From an uncultured Mediterraneibacter sp. (GTDB lineage: Bacteria > Bacillota > Clostridia > Lachnospirales > Lachnospiraceae), in NCBI GenBank assembly GCA_944376695.1, contig CALWDM010000003.1:1-64000 (forward strand): 64,000 nt of DNA. The letters are read 5' to 3'. The position numbers were made by a program, and so were the translations under genes. Of the stretch, positions 28,572-37,174 are shown in pieces (the stretch's first letter is position 1; the number at the start of each line of letters is the position of its first letter). The notes under the pieces are model-generated. The model was not told the origin of the DNA. It made no database searches and worked only from the letters and a program-made list of their open reading frames with translations.

Positions 28572-29402
28572 TTATAATTCTGCGTCTTTTAAATACGGAT
28601 TTTCCGCCTCGTAAAATTTCTCTTCCTCAACGATCCGCGCCAGATCCATATCGATCGGCATTTTTCCGAGTACCGGTACGCCCATTTCCCCGGCAATCTG
28701 ATCGATGTGGCTCTCACCGAACACCCGGATCTCTTTTCCGCAGTCCGGACATTTCACATAGCTGTAATTCTCAACGATGCCGAGCACAGGAATGTTCATC
28801 TGCCCTGCCATATTGGCCGCCTTCTTCACGATCATCCGCACAAGATCCTGCGGGGATGTGACGATCACCACTCCGTCCACAGGCAAAGACTGGAACACAG
28901 TCAGCGGCACGTCGCCCGTTCCGGGCGGCATGTCCACAAACAGATAATCAATGTCTCCCCACATTACGTCGGTCCAGAACTGTTTCACAACGCCCGCGAT
29001 AATCGGGCCTCTCCAGATCACCGGCTCAGATTCATCCTCCAGCAGCAGGTTCACAGACATAATCCTTGTGCCGTCCTTTGCCGTACATGGCAGGATACCG
29101 TCCTCCGTCCCTCTCGCCTTCTCATGGATCCCGTACATTTTCGGTATGGAAGGTCCTGTAATATCCGCGTCCATGATTCCGACTGTATAGCCTTTTTCTC
29201 TCATCATCCTAGCAAGGGACGCGGTGACAAGAGACTTTCCGACTCCGCCCTTTCCGCTGACTACTCCGATCACCTTTTTGATCGATGAATACATGTTCAC
29301 CGGCTCACGAAAATCTGTTTTTTTGCCTGTACATGAATCCGCATGCGCGCATCCCGCGCAGGATTCCTCTGTACATCCGTTTGTATTCTGTTCTTCTGAC
29401 AT
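28572..29402 (-). CDS. Mrp/NBP35-family iron-sulfur carrier ATPase
   Basis: P-loop ATPase that binds and transfers [4Fe-4S] clusters. The 276-residue protein has an N-terminal cysteine cluster (C10, C15, C18, C23 within GCTEESCAGCAHADSC), deviant Walker A GKGGVGKS near 50, DADITGPSIP, and a C-terminal CPDC pair near 216 for bridging clusters. The N-terminal cysteines make it more like eukaryotic/archaeal NBP35 than short Mrp. It probably helps mature Fe-S enzymes such as the hydrogenases encoded nearby, though nothing links them directly. AGAGAGAAGGG precedes the ATG. Confidence 0.92.
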   Translation of the reverse strand: MSEEQNTNGCTEESCAGCAHADSCTGKKTDFREPVNMYSSIKKVIGVVSGKGGVGKSLVTASLARMMREKGYTVGIMDADITGPSIPKMYGIHEKARGTEDGILPCTAKDGTRIMSVNLLLEDESEPVIWRGPIIAGVVKQFWTDVMWGDIDYLFVDMPPGTGDVPLTVFQSLPVDGVVIVTSPQDLVRMIVKKAANMAGQMNIPVLGIVENYSYVKCPDCGKEIRVFGESHIDQIAGEMGVPVLGKMPIDMDLARIVEEEKFYEAENPYLKDAEL

Positions 29403-29590
29403 ATTTCATTTCCCTTCTCTCTGATAATTTAGTCCTCTGGCGGGTGTCCTCCCGCTGCAGGCCCCTGTATCCGTATTTCTGTCTTTTCTTCTGCCTGCTT
29501 CTGTCAGTATAACATATTTTCTCCCGGTCTTGCACATTATTTTATATCCGATGGACTCTGTCTCACAAAATGACCGGCTGCCATGCCTTC

Positions 29591-30991
29591 TCATGCCTCC
29601 GCCGGAGCGGCGCAGTTGTCTCTTGTCACATCTCTCAGCCACTTACAGCTTCTGTAGCGCCAGAAAGTGATCGGGATCTTAATGATCTCATCACTCATCA
29701 GAATCATATATACGACCGGTACGCTCAGCTTAAATACAAAAGCAGCCAGAAATCCCAGCAGAATGGAACAGCACCACATGGTACTCACATCCAGGATCAG
29801 GCCGAACCTTGTATCCCCGCCTGAACGGAAAATTCCAACCACCATCGTCGTATTAAACGCCTGGCCCACTACAAAATAAGACATCACGAAAAACATGATC
29901 CTCAGGTAAGCTTTCGCTTGCATCGAAAGAGACAGAAAGGCTGTCGCGATCGGTGAGGCAATAAGGATCACCGCGCCTCCCAGCACGCCCATGATCAGGC
30001 TGAGCCCGATGAATCTCTTCGCATAAGCGCGTGCATGCTCCATCTTTTTCTCTCCGATCGTCTTCCCGAGATAGATCGCCGCCGCGCTGGAAAGTCCGAA
30101 TGAAACGACCGTCGCGAGCTGCCTTGCCACCTGCGCCACAGAATTTGCCGCTACCACAGGGCTTCCCATATGTCCCAGGATCGCAGTGTTCGCAGCAGTG
30201 CCAAGTCCCCACATCACCTCATTGATGACGACCGGCAGGGCATACTTCATAAAATCACCAAACAGCACCTTATCGGTATGCAGCACATGCCGCAGCCTCA
30301 GCTTGATATCCCTGTTAAACAGCCTTGCATAGCCTGCTACCAGGATAACCTCCAGAATCCGGGCGCAGAGCGTTCCCAGAGCCGCTCCGCTCACTCCCAT
30401 CGCCGGGAGCCCGAAAAGTCCGAAAATAAAGATTGAATTCATAATAATATTGCAGATCAGTGACAGCAGGTACACAACCGTCGCCACGATGACCCGCTCC
30501 ACACTTCTCATGATATACAGGTATGCCTGCGTGATTCCGATCATTATATAAGTAAACGCCACGATCCGCAGATATCGGATCCCCTCGGCTATGACCACGG
30601 GATCACTGGTAAAGATCTTAAGGAGCATTCCCGGCGCCACAAGGGCTGCAGCAGTAAAAAGGGCAGTCACAAAAACTGCCGTCTTTACTGCTATCCCAAG
30701 TATTTTTTCGATGGCGTCCTTATCTCCCTTTCCCCAGTACTGGGCGGTCAGCACTGTCGCCCCGGAGGTCAGCCCAAACAGGAACAGCGTCATAATATAC
30801 TGTACCTGCCCTGCAAGAGACGCGCCGGACAGCGCGTCCTCTCCTACGGCTCCAAGCATGATCACATCTGCCGCGGTCACTCCCACATTGATCAGATTCT
30901 GAAGCGCCATAGGCACAACGAGAGCAATGACTGTGCGGTAAAAACTGCCCCATTCAATGCCCAGGCGATCCTGTTCTCTTTTCCTCAGCAT
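29591..30991 (-). CDS. MATE family efflux transporter
   Basis: 466 residues with twelve predicted membrane helices in two similar halves, the family layout. Typical pieces are MALQNLINVGVTAADVIMLG near the start, QAYLYIMRSVER between helices, and INEVMWGLGTAANTAILGHMG at the start of the second half. It should export cationic drugs or toxic metabolites using a Na+ or H+ gradient. Substrate not predictable. The short linker to the purF-like gene (28 bases, same strand) suggests co-transcription without obvious functional link. Confidence 0.92.
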   Translation of the reverse strand: MLRKREQDRLGIEWGSFYRTVIALVVPMALQNLINVGVTAADVIMLGAVGEDALSGASLAGQVQYIMTLFLFGLTSGATVLTAQYWGKGDKDAIEKILGIAVKTAVFVTALFTAAALVAPGMLLKIFTSDPVVIAEGIRYLRIVAFTYIMIGITQAYLYIMRSVERVIVATVVYLLSLICNIIMNSIFIFGLFGLPAMGVSGAALGTLCARILEVILVAGYARLFNRDIKLRLRHVLHTDKVLFGDFMKYALPVVINEVMWGLGTAANTAILGHMGSPVVAANSVAQVARQLATVVSFGLSSAAAIYLGKTIGEKKMEHARAYAKRFIGLSLIMGVLGGAVILIASPIATAFLSLSMQAKAYLRIMFFVMSYFVVGQAFNTTMVVGIFRSGGDTRFGLILDVSTMWCCSILLGFLAAFVFKLSVPVVYMILMSDEIIKIPITFWRYRSCKWLRDVTRDNCAAPAEA

Positions 30992-31019
30992 AGCTCATTC
31001 CCTTTTCCGAATATTGTTC

Positions 31020-32432
31020 TTACTCTTTTCCATTAAAACAGTAGGTGCAAATTTTACACGGCTCCAACCCGATGGATTCCAGAAGATCATCCAGTCTGTG
31101 AAACCTCAGGCTCGTAAAGTTCTGGATCCTGCGAATCTCCTCCACCATCTCCGCATAGCGGCAGGAATCTGGATCCGCATACTCTTCCAGCACCTCCGCC
31201 GGACAGTTCTCCCCTTCTCTTTTCTGGATGATGCGCCTGGTGATCAGATCAAGATCTGACTTTGACCTTGAGAAGTTCAGAAACTTGCATCCGTAAACAA
31301 GGGGCGGGCACGCGGGACGCACGTGGACTTCCCTGGCGCCGCTCTTATAGAGGAATTCTGTCGTTTCCCGCAGCTGGGTTCCTCTTACAATAGAGTCATC
31401 GATGAGAAGAAGTTTCTTATTCTCGATCAGCGCCCTGACCGGAATCAGTTTCATACGGGCGATCAGATCCCTCTGGCTCTGATTTACAGGCATAAAGGAT
31501 CTGGGCCATGTAGGAGTATATTTGATAAACGGGCGGGTATATGGAATACCGGATTCATTGGCATATCCGATAGCATGTGCCACACCGGAATCCGGAACGC
31601 CTGCCACGATATCCGGATGTACGCTGTCTCCGTCCCTCTTTGCCAGCATACTTCCGCATTTGTACCGCATCTCCTCAACATTGACTCCTTCGTAAGATGA
31701 GGTCGGATATCCATAATAGACCCACAGGAAGGAACAGATCTTCATTCTGTCTCCCGGCTCCACCAGCGTTTCGACCCCCTCCGGAGTGATGAACGCCACT
31801 TCTCCCGGACCGAGCTCTCTGTAATCCGTGTATCCGAGATTAATGTACGCAAAGTTCTCAAAAGAAACACAGTAAGCATCTTCTTTTCTTCCAATTACAA
31901 GAGGCGTCCTTCCATAGCGGTCACGCGCCGCGTAAAGCCCGTCCTTTGTCATAAGCAGAAGGGTAAGGGAGCCGTCCACGATTTTCTGCGCGTACCGGAT
32001 TCCCTCCACAAGACTTGCCTTCTTGCAGATCAGGGAAGCCACCAGCTCTGTGGCATTGATCTTCCCTCCGCTCATCTCCTGGAAATGGGAATGGCCTTCA
32101 TTGAAAGCGCGCCTAAGCAGCTCCTCCTCGTTATTGATCTTCCCCACTGTAACAATGGCAAAACTTCCGTGATGAGACTGGATCAGAAGGGGCTGCGGCT
32201 CATAGTCCGAGATACAGCCGATCCCCAGGTTTCCTTTCATCTCCTCCACATCCCGCTCAAATTTGGTACGAAACGGAGAATTTTCTATATTATGGATCGC
32301 ACGGCAGAACTCTCCGCCACCGTACGCAGCCATTCCTCCTCTTCTCGTGCCAAGATGGGAATGGTAATCCACCCCATAAAAAAGTTCCAGTATACAGTCT
32401 TTTTTTGATGCAACTCCAAAAAATCCGCCCAT
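31020..32432 (-). CDS. PurF-like amidophosphoribosyltransferase lacking the glutaminase cysteine
   Basis: The 470-residue protein has the PurF domain order. The phosphoribosyltransferase part is well kept (VLIENKKLLLIDDSIVRGTQ with the PRPP loop), and the C-terminal CxxC pattern CKICTYCFNGKE plus CPPLVYGCKF recalls the Fe-S ligands of Bacillus-type PurF. The N-terminal glutaminase domain is present but its catalytic site is gone: real PurF begins CGVFG after processing, here it begins MGGFFGV, and the HNGN loop reads VGKINN. It therefore cannot hydrolyse glutamine in the normal way. AAGGAGGC in front of the ATG at 32432 rules out a missed N-terminus. It may use ammonia, be regulatory, or have another PRPP-dependent reaction. 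Confidence 0.85.
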   Translation of the reverse strand: MGGFFGVASKKDCILELFYGVDYHSHLGTRRGGMAAYGGGEFCRAIHNIENSPFRTKFERDVEEMKGNLGIGCISDYEPQPLLIQSHHGSFAIVTVGKINNEEELLRRAFNEGHSHFQEMSGGKINATELVASLICKKASLVEGIRYAQKIVDGSLTLLLMTKDGLYAARDRYGRTPLVIGRKEDAYCVSFENFAYINLGYTDYRELGPGEVAFITPEGVETLVEPGDRMKICSFLWVYYGYPTSSYEGVNVEEMRYKCGSMLAKRDGDSVHPDIVAGVPDSGVAHAIGYANESGIPYTRPFIKYTPTWPRSFMPVNQSQRDLIARMKLIPVRALIENKKLLLIDDSIVRGTQLRETTEFLYKSGAREVHVRPACPPLVYGCKFLNFSRSKSDLDLITRRIIQKREGENCPAEVLEEYADPDSCRYAEMVEEIRRIQNFTSLRFHRLDDLLESIGLEPCKICTYCFNGKE

Positions 32433-32615
32433 TGAAATATGCCTCCTTTATAGTCAGAGCCTGTGGCCCGGGCAGCCTCGATGCTTCTGAGCCTGATGTC
32501 CTTTTTAATTGTCCTAATACAGAATAAGGGAAACAGTATAAAAAAGTCAAGACCAGGTTGCATGTTCCTCTCCGCCCCATCAGACAGCCGCCTGCCGCAG
32601 TTCTTTGAGTTTTCT

Positions 32616-32644
32616 TTGCCCTTCTTTCTGTTTTCGTCTATAAT
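32616..32644 (+). promoter_or_regulatory. Promoter of the debranching-enzyme gene
   Basis: TTGCCC (32616-32621) and TATAAT (32639-32644) with a 17-base spacer, 45 bases upstream of the start codon. Confidence 0.7.
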
Positions 32645-32688
32645 ATAAATAAAAACAGAACGATAGAAAACCAGACAGGAGGCCTACT

Positions 32689-34809
32689 ATGACAATGCAT
32701 GCAGCAGACATGGTGATCGTCCCGGCGCAGCAGCTCCAGCCGCTCGATACCATAGACGGATTTCCGGTCCGCCCCGGATTTTTCCGGGATTTCGGAGCCA
32801 CAGTCATCCCGGGCGGAGTGAACTTTACCGTCCAGTCCCACGGGGCATATTCCATTGAACTGCTCCTGTTCCACCGCGGGGCAGAAGAACCCTTTGCAGA
32901 GCTTAAATTCCCTGACAATTACAGGATAGGCTTCGTATATTCTATGATCGTATTTGGACTGGACATAGAAGAATTTGAATACGCCTACCGCGTAGACGGC
33001 CCATATGATGAGAAAAAGGGCCTGCGCTTCGACCGGACAAAAATCCTGCTCGACCCCTATGCCCGTGCGGTCACAGGACAGAGCAGGTGGGGACATAAAA
33101 ATAATGCCCTGCACGGATACCGCGCCAGAGTCGTTCGTTCGAATTTTGACTGGGGAAAAGAGCGCACCAGTCAGATCCCTATGGAAGATCTCATCATTTA
33201 CGAAACTCATGTAAGAGGATTTACAAAAGATCCCTCTTCCGGCGCCTCCTGTCCCGGAACTTTCCACGCGCTCAGGGAAAAAATCCCTTACCTGAAAGAA
33301 CTGGGCGTAAACGCTGTAGAACTGATGCCGATCTTTGAATTTGACGAAATGAGAGACGCCCGCCTCGTCAACGGCAATCATCTGCTGGACTACTGGGGGT
33401 ATAACCCGGTCAGCTTCTTTGCGCCGAATACAAGTTACTGTTCTGCTCCTGAATATAACCGGGAGGGTCTGGAACTGAAAAAGATGATAAAGGAACTGCA
33501 CGACAATGGGATCGAAGTGATTCTGGACGTCGTGTTCAACCATACCGCCGAGGGGAACGAACCCGGTCCATGCTTCTCCTTCAAAGGGTTTGACAATAAT
33601 ATCTATTACATGCTTACTCCGGAAGGAAAATACTATAATTTCAGCGGCTGCGGAAATACATTAAACTGTAATCATCCCGTGGTTCAGGAGATGATCCTGG
33701 ACTGCCTGAAATACTGGGTCATCGAATACAGGGTGGACGGATTCCGTTTTGATCTTGCTTCCATCCTCGGAAGGAACGAGGACGGCGTACCCATGAACCA
33801 GCCTCCTCTTCTGCGCAACCTCGCCTTTGACTCTATTCTTGGAAATGTCAAACTGATCGCAGAGGCGTGGGACGCGGGCGGTCTTTATCAGGTCGGTTCT
33901 TTCCCCTCCTGGAAGCGGTGGGCAGAGTGGAACGGGCGATACCGCGACGACATGCGCTGTTTTCTGAAAGGGGACGCCGGCATGGCGCGCATCGCCGCCC
34001 AGCGCATGATCGGCTCCCCTGACTTGTATGACCCGGTGTGCCGCGGGGGCAATGCCTCTGTAAATTTCCTCACCTGCCATGACGGCTTCACCCTGTACGA
34101 CCTGTACAGCTACAACCAGAAGCACAACGAGGCTAACGGCTGGGACAATACAGACGGCTGCAATGACAACAACAGCTGGAACTGCGGGATCGAGGGCAGC
34201 ACAGATGATCCTGCCATCCTTGCTCTCCGGCTGAAGATGATGAAAAACGCCTGCGCCGTGCTCATGTGCAGCCGCGGGACTCCCATGTTCCTCTCCGGGG
34301 ATGAATTCGGAGATACCCGCTGCGGGAATAACAACCCCTACTGCCAGGACAATAAAATCTCCTGGCTGGACTGGTCTCTGCTCGCGAAAGAGCCAAACCG
34401 GGAATTATTTGACTTCTTCCGCTATATGATCGCCTTCCGCAAGAAACATCCCGCCATCCGGCGGGATCTGGAGCCCAGCTATATCGGTTTCCCGTCCATG
34501 AGTCTCCACGGGCTCACGCCATGGGGGCCGGAAGCCCCGGAGAGCGCCTACGCCGCATGCGTCCTCTTCTCCGGGTATGATGAGGACTCCGGGAAGGAAG
34601 ACCTTGTCTATATCGCGGTCAACGCCCACTGGCACCCCGCACAGATAACTCTCCCGGACCTGCCGGAAGAATATGTCTGGAAGATCGCGGTCAACACAGG
34701 AGATCCCCTGCGGCAGATTTTCGGGGATGAAGAAATGCCGATAGCCGGGAAACAACTGTTGCTGGGAGAGCGGTCGGTCATTGTATTTGTGGGGGAAGCT
34801 TCCCTGTAA
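32689..34809 (+). CDS. glgX: Glycogen debranching protein (isoamylase/GlgX family)
   Basis: 706 residues, GH13. An N-terminal carbohydrate-binding (CBM48-like) domain (GVNFTVQSHGAYSIELLLF) is followed by the catalytic barrel: VEPIxE-like region VELMPIFEFDE, DVVFNHTAEG, the nucleophile motif GFRFDLAS, the acid residue in LIAEAWDAG, and the LTCHDGFTLYDL pair of GlgX/TreX enzymes, ending in a C-terminal beta domain. It cleaves alpha-1,6 branches of glycogen or imported dextrins. No signal peptide, so cytoplasmic. AGGAGG lies before the ATG at 32689. It stands alone and reads away from the purF-like gene. Confidence 0.95.
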   Translation: MTMHAADMVIVPAQQLQPLDTIDGFPVRPGFFRDFGATVIPGGVNFTVQSHGAYSIELLLFHRGAEEPFAELKFPDNYRIGFVYSMIVFGLDIEEFEYAYRVDGPYDEKKGLRFDRTKILLDPYARAVTGQSRWGHKNNALHGYRARVVRSNFDWGKERTSQIPMEDLIIYETHVRGFTKDPSSGASCPGTFHALREKIPYLKELGVNAVELMPIFEFDEMRDARLVNGNHLLDYWGYNPVSFFAPNTSYCSAPEYNREGLELKKMIKELHDNGIEVILDVVFNHTAEGNEPGPCFSFKGFDNNIYYMLTPEGKYYNFSGCGNTLNCNHPVVQEMILDCLKYWVIEYRVDGFRFDLASILGRNEDGVPMNQPPLLRNLAFDSILGNVKLIAEAWDAGGLYQVGSFPSWKRWAEWNGRYRDDMRCFLKGDAGMARIAAQRMIGSPDLYDPVCRGGNASVNFLTCHDGFTLYDLYSYNQKHNEANGWDNTDGCNDNNSWNCGIEGSTDDPAILALRLKMMKNACAVLMCSRGTPMFLSGDEFGDTRCGNNNPYCQDNKISWLDWSLLAKEPNRELFDFFRYMIAFRKKHPAIRRDLEPSYIGFPSMSLHGLTPWGPEAPESAYAACVLFSGYDEDSGKEDLVYIAVNAHWHPAQITLPDLPEEYVWKIAVNTGDPLRQIFGDEEMPIAGKQLLLGERSVIVFVGEASL

Positions 34810-34815
34810 ATATAA

Positions 34816-35062
34816 CGTCCGAAAACCGTTGATTTGATTGAGGACGTTTTCGCGGCGGGCGGGGATATGGCTCAGGTTCCGGTTCCGCAATCTGGGAAAG
34901 ACGTAAAAAGAATGGGATACGGCTAAGGACAATTTCAAAGCGGAAGATTCGCCTGCGGCTCAGGCATCCGCTTTGAAATTAACGCCCCATCCCATTCTTT
35001 TAAGTCTTTCCATCAGATTACTCCAAGTCACCGCCGCCATATCCCCGCCCGCCGCGAAAGAT
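34816..35062. repeat. Palindromic element A
   Basis: Outer arms 34848-34871 and 35036-35059 are perfect 24-base inverted repeats containing GGCGGGCGGGGATATGGC. Further in, 34894-34918 and 34987-35011 pair with few changes (core AAAGAATGGGAT type), and the centre is a perfect 14-base stem (34931-34944 with 34967-34980) capped by GCCTG/CAGGC. The whole could fold as one hairpin over 200 bases long. No gene and no U-tract, so not a normal terminator. Confidence 0.85.
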
Positions 35063-35100
35063 GTATTTGTCGGGGGGACCTTCCGTCTTGAGCTAAACCA

Positions 35101-35379
35101 GAAAACAGCGGAGCGCCTTTTCGAAAACCTTTCAGCGCGGGGAGGTGGGTGGTTGAGGCGACTTCGGAATGAGGCTTGGAAAAAGTAGAGATCAGGGGAC
35201 ACGCGTTGGGGTCAGAAGAGAGGTTGTCTGAGGCAAAGCCGAGTTCCTCTCTTCTGATCCCTGCTTTTAGCGTGTTCCATGATCTCGTAGTTTTTCCTGC
35301 CTCATGGAGCGGAGCCGATGCCAGCCATATCCCCGCGCTGAATACGTCTTCGACATCTGCGCTTCACTGTTTTCGGACG
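35101..35379. repeat. Palindromic element B
   Basis: Left arm 35101-35223 and right arm 35246-35375 align as an imperfect inverted repeat of about 125 bases. Well-kept blocks are GAAAACAG, TTCAGCGCGGGGA, ATGAGGC, GAGATCA and a perfect 12-base inner stem TCAGAAGAGAGG (35212-35223 with 35246-35257). The right arm carries GCGGGGATATGGC, the same box as element A. The outer GTTTTCGGACG (35369-35379) is the exact complement of CGTCCGAAAAC at 34816-34826, so A and B may together be one unit with 11-base terminal inverted repeats. Confidence 0.85.
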
Positions 35380-35416
35380 CATGGCCAATAGCAAGGCTCC
35401 CCCCACAATTACAGAT

Positions 35417-37159
35417 TTAATTCACTGTTCGTTTTACATATGTTGTATGCAGGATATGATGCGCCTTCTCGCTTCCCGGCGCTCCGAGATACTCGCTGTA
35501 CACTTTTTTGATAGACGGATTTTCATGGGATTTCCTGAGCTTCTTCGCCGCATCGTTGTCATACAGCGCTTTCGCGCGGATCGCTTTCACATCCTCGAAG
35601 TTGCGCACATCTGCGTGTACCTGGGGCTGTCCGCCGCCGTTGACGCAGCCGCCCGGACAGCACATGATCTCGATAAAGTGGTAATCCGCCTCTCCGGCGC
35701 GCACTTTATCCATGATAACCCTGGCATTGGCAAGTCCGGAAGCCACTGCCACCTTCACATCCATTCCGGCAACATTGTAGGTGGCTTCTTTGATGCCTTC
35801 TGTGCCGCGCACTTCTGTGAAATCCAGTTTCCCGAGCGTCTCGCCGCTCAGCTCCTCCACCGCGGTACGAAGCGCCGCTTCCATGACTCCGCCGGTGGCC
35901 CCGAAGATCACTCCTGCTCCTGTGGACTCGCCTAACGGGTCGTCGAATCCCTCGTCCGGCAGACTTCGGAAGTTGACGCCTACTTTGCGGATGAGCCTTG
36001 CCAGTTCTCTCGTTGTGATGGAGATATCTACATCCGGCACTCCGGCCGCATACTGGTCATCCCTCTGAAGCTCAAACTTCTTCGCCGTACACGGCATCAC
36101 GCTGACGCATACGATATCTTCCGGAGCGATCCCCATCTTCTCCGCATAGTATGTCTTTGTAATCGCCCCGAACATCTGCTGCGGGGATTTGCAGCTCGAC
36201 AGGTGCTCAAGCTGATCCGGATAATAGTGCTCGCAGTATTTGATCCAGCCCGGTGAGCAGGAGGTCATCATCGGAAGCACACCGCCGTTTTTCACACGGT
36301 CAAGGAACTCGTGAGCCTCCTCCATGATCGTCAGGTCTGCGCTGAAGTTAGTGTCAAACACTTTATCAAATCCGATCCGGCGAAGCGCTGCCGCCATCTT
36401 GCCCTCCACATCTGTCCCCATGGGATATCCGAACTCCTCGCCCAGAGCCGCCCTTACAGCCGGCGCGGTCTGTACGACCACATGCTTTGATTCATCAGCG
36501 ATCGCCGCGAGCACATCGCCGATATTGCTCTTCTCATAGAGCGCGCCCGTGGGACATGCTGAGATACACTGACCGCAGCCCACGCAGCTTGTGTCGCCCA
36601 GGCCCATCTCAAAGGCGGAACCGATGAATGTGGCGAACCCTCTGTTGTTCGGTCCGATCACTCCCACGCTCTGCACCTTCTCACACACTGCGGAGCAGCG
36701 GCGGCAGAGGATGCATTTATTGTTGTCGCGCACCATATGCACTGCGCTTTCGTCCAGCTCATAGTGGTTCCTCTCACCCTCAAAATAATTCTCATCCGTC
36801 ACGCCCAGTTCCTGGCAGAGCTCCTGAAGCTCGCATTGCCCGCTGCGCACACAGGAGAGACATTTCTTATCATGGACAGACAGGAGCAGTTCCAGCGTCC
36901 TTCTCCTGGAATCAAGCAGCTTCTGCGTGTTGGTCAGCACTTCCATGCCCTCTGAAACAGGGTGCACACAGGCTGCCGCCAGGTTCCTCGCGCCTTTTAC
37001 TTCCACCACACACATACGGCATGCGCCGATCTCGTTGATCTCTTTTAAATAGCACAGTGTGGGGATGCGGATCCCTGCCGCCTGTGCCGCCTCGAGGATC
37101 GTAGAACCTGCGGGTGCAGTCACATTCAGGCCATTGATCTTTAAATTCACAGTTTCCAT
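35417..37159 (-). CDS. hndD: [FeFe] hydrogenase catalytic subunit (HndD/HydA type)
   Basis: Interconverts protons and H2 at an H-cluster. About 580 residues: N-terminal [2Fe-2S] domain, a His/Cys [4Fe-4S] site (SVHDKKCLSC), two [4Fe-4S] clusters (CILCRRCSAVC and CVGCGQCISAC), then the H domain with L1 TSCSPGW near 300, L2 MPCTAKKFE and L3 EIMCCPGGCVNGGGQ, and the small-subunit tail. L1 has Ser where many enzymes have a second Cys, a variant I recall from multimeric hydrogenases. The ATG at 37159 has better spacing to GGGAGG than the GTG at 37165. Last gene of hndA-ATPase-hndB-hndC-hndD; with HndC it should couple H2 to NAD(P) and ferredoxin. Confidence 0.95.
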   Translation of the reverse strand: METVNLKINGLNVTAPAGSTILEAAQAAGIRIPTLCYLKEINEIGACRMCVVEVKGARNLAAACVHPVSEGMEVLTNTQKLLDSRRRTLELLLSVHDKKCLSCVRSGQCELQELCQELGVTDENYFEGERNHYELDESAVHMVRDNNKCILCRRCSAVCEKVQSVGVIGPNNRGFATFIGSAFEMGLGDTSCVGCGQCISACPTGALYEKSNIGDVLAAIADESKHVVVQTAPAVRAALGEEFGYPMGTDVEGKMAAALRRIGFDKVFDTNFSADLTIMEEAHEFLDRVKNGGVLPMMTSCSPGWIKYCEHYYPDQLEHLSSCKSPQQMFGAITKTYYAEKMGIAPEDIVCVSVMPCTAKKFELQRDDQYAAGVPDVDISITTRELARLIRKVGVNFRSLPDEGFDDPLGESTGAGVIFGATGGVMEAALRTAVEELSGETLGKLDFTEVRGTEGIKEATYNVAGMDVKVAVASGLANARVIMDKVRAGEADYHFIEIMCCPGGCVNGGGQPQVHADVRNFEDVKAIRAKALYDNDAAKKLRKSHENPSIKKVYSEYLGAPGSEKAHHILHTTYVKRTVN

Positions 37160-37174
37160 CTTCACTGCCCTCCC

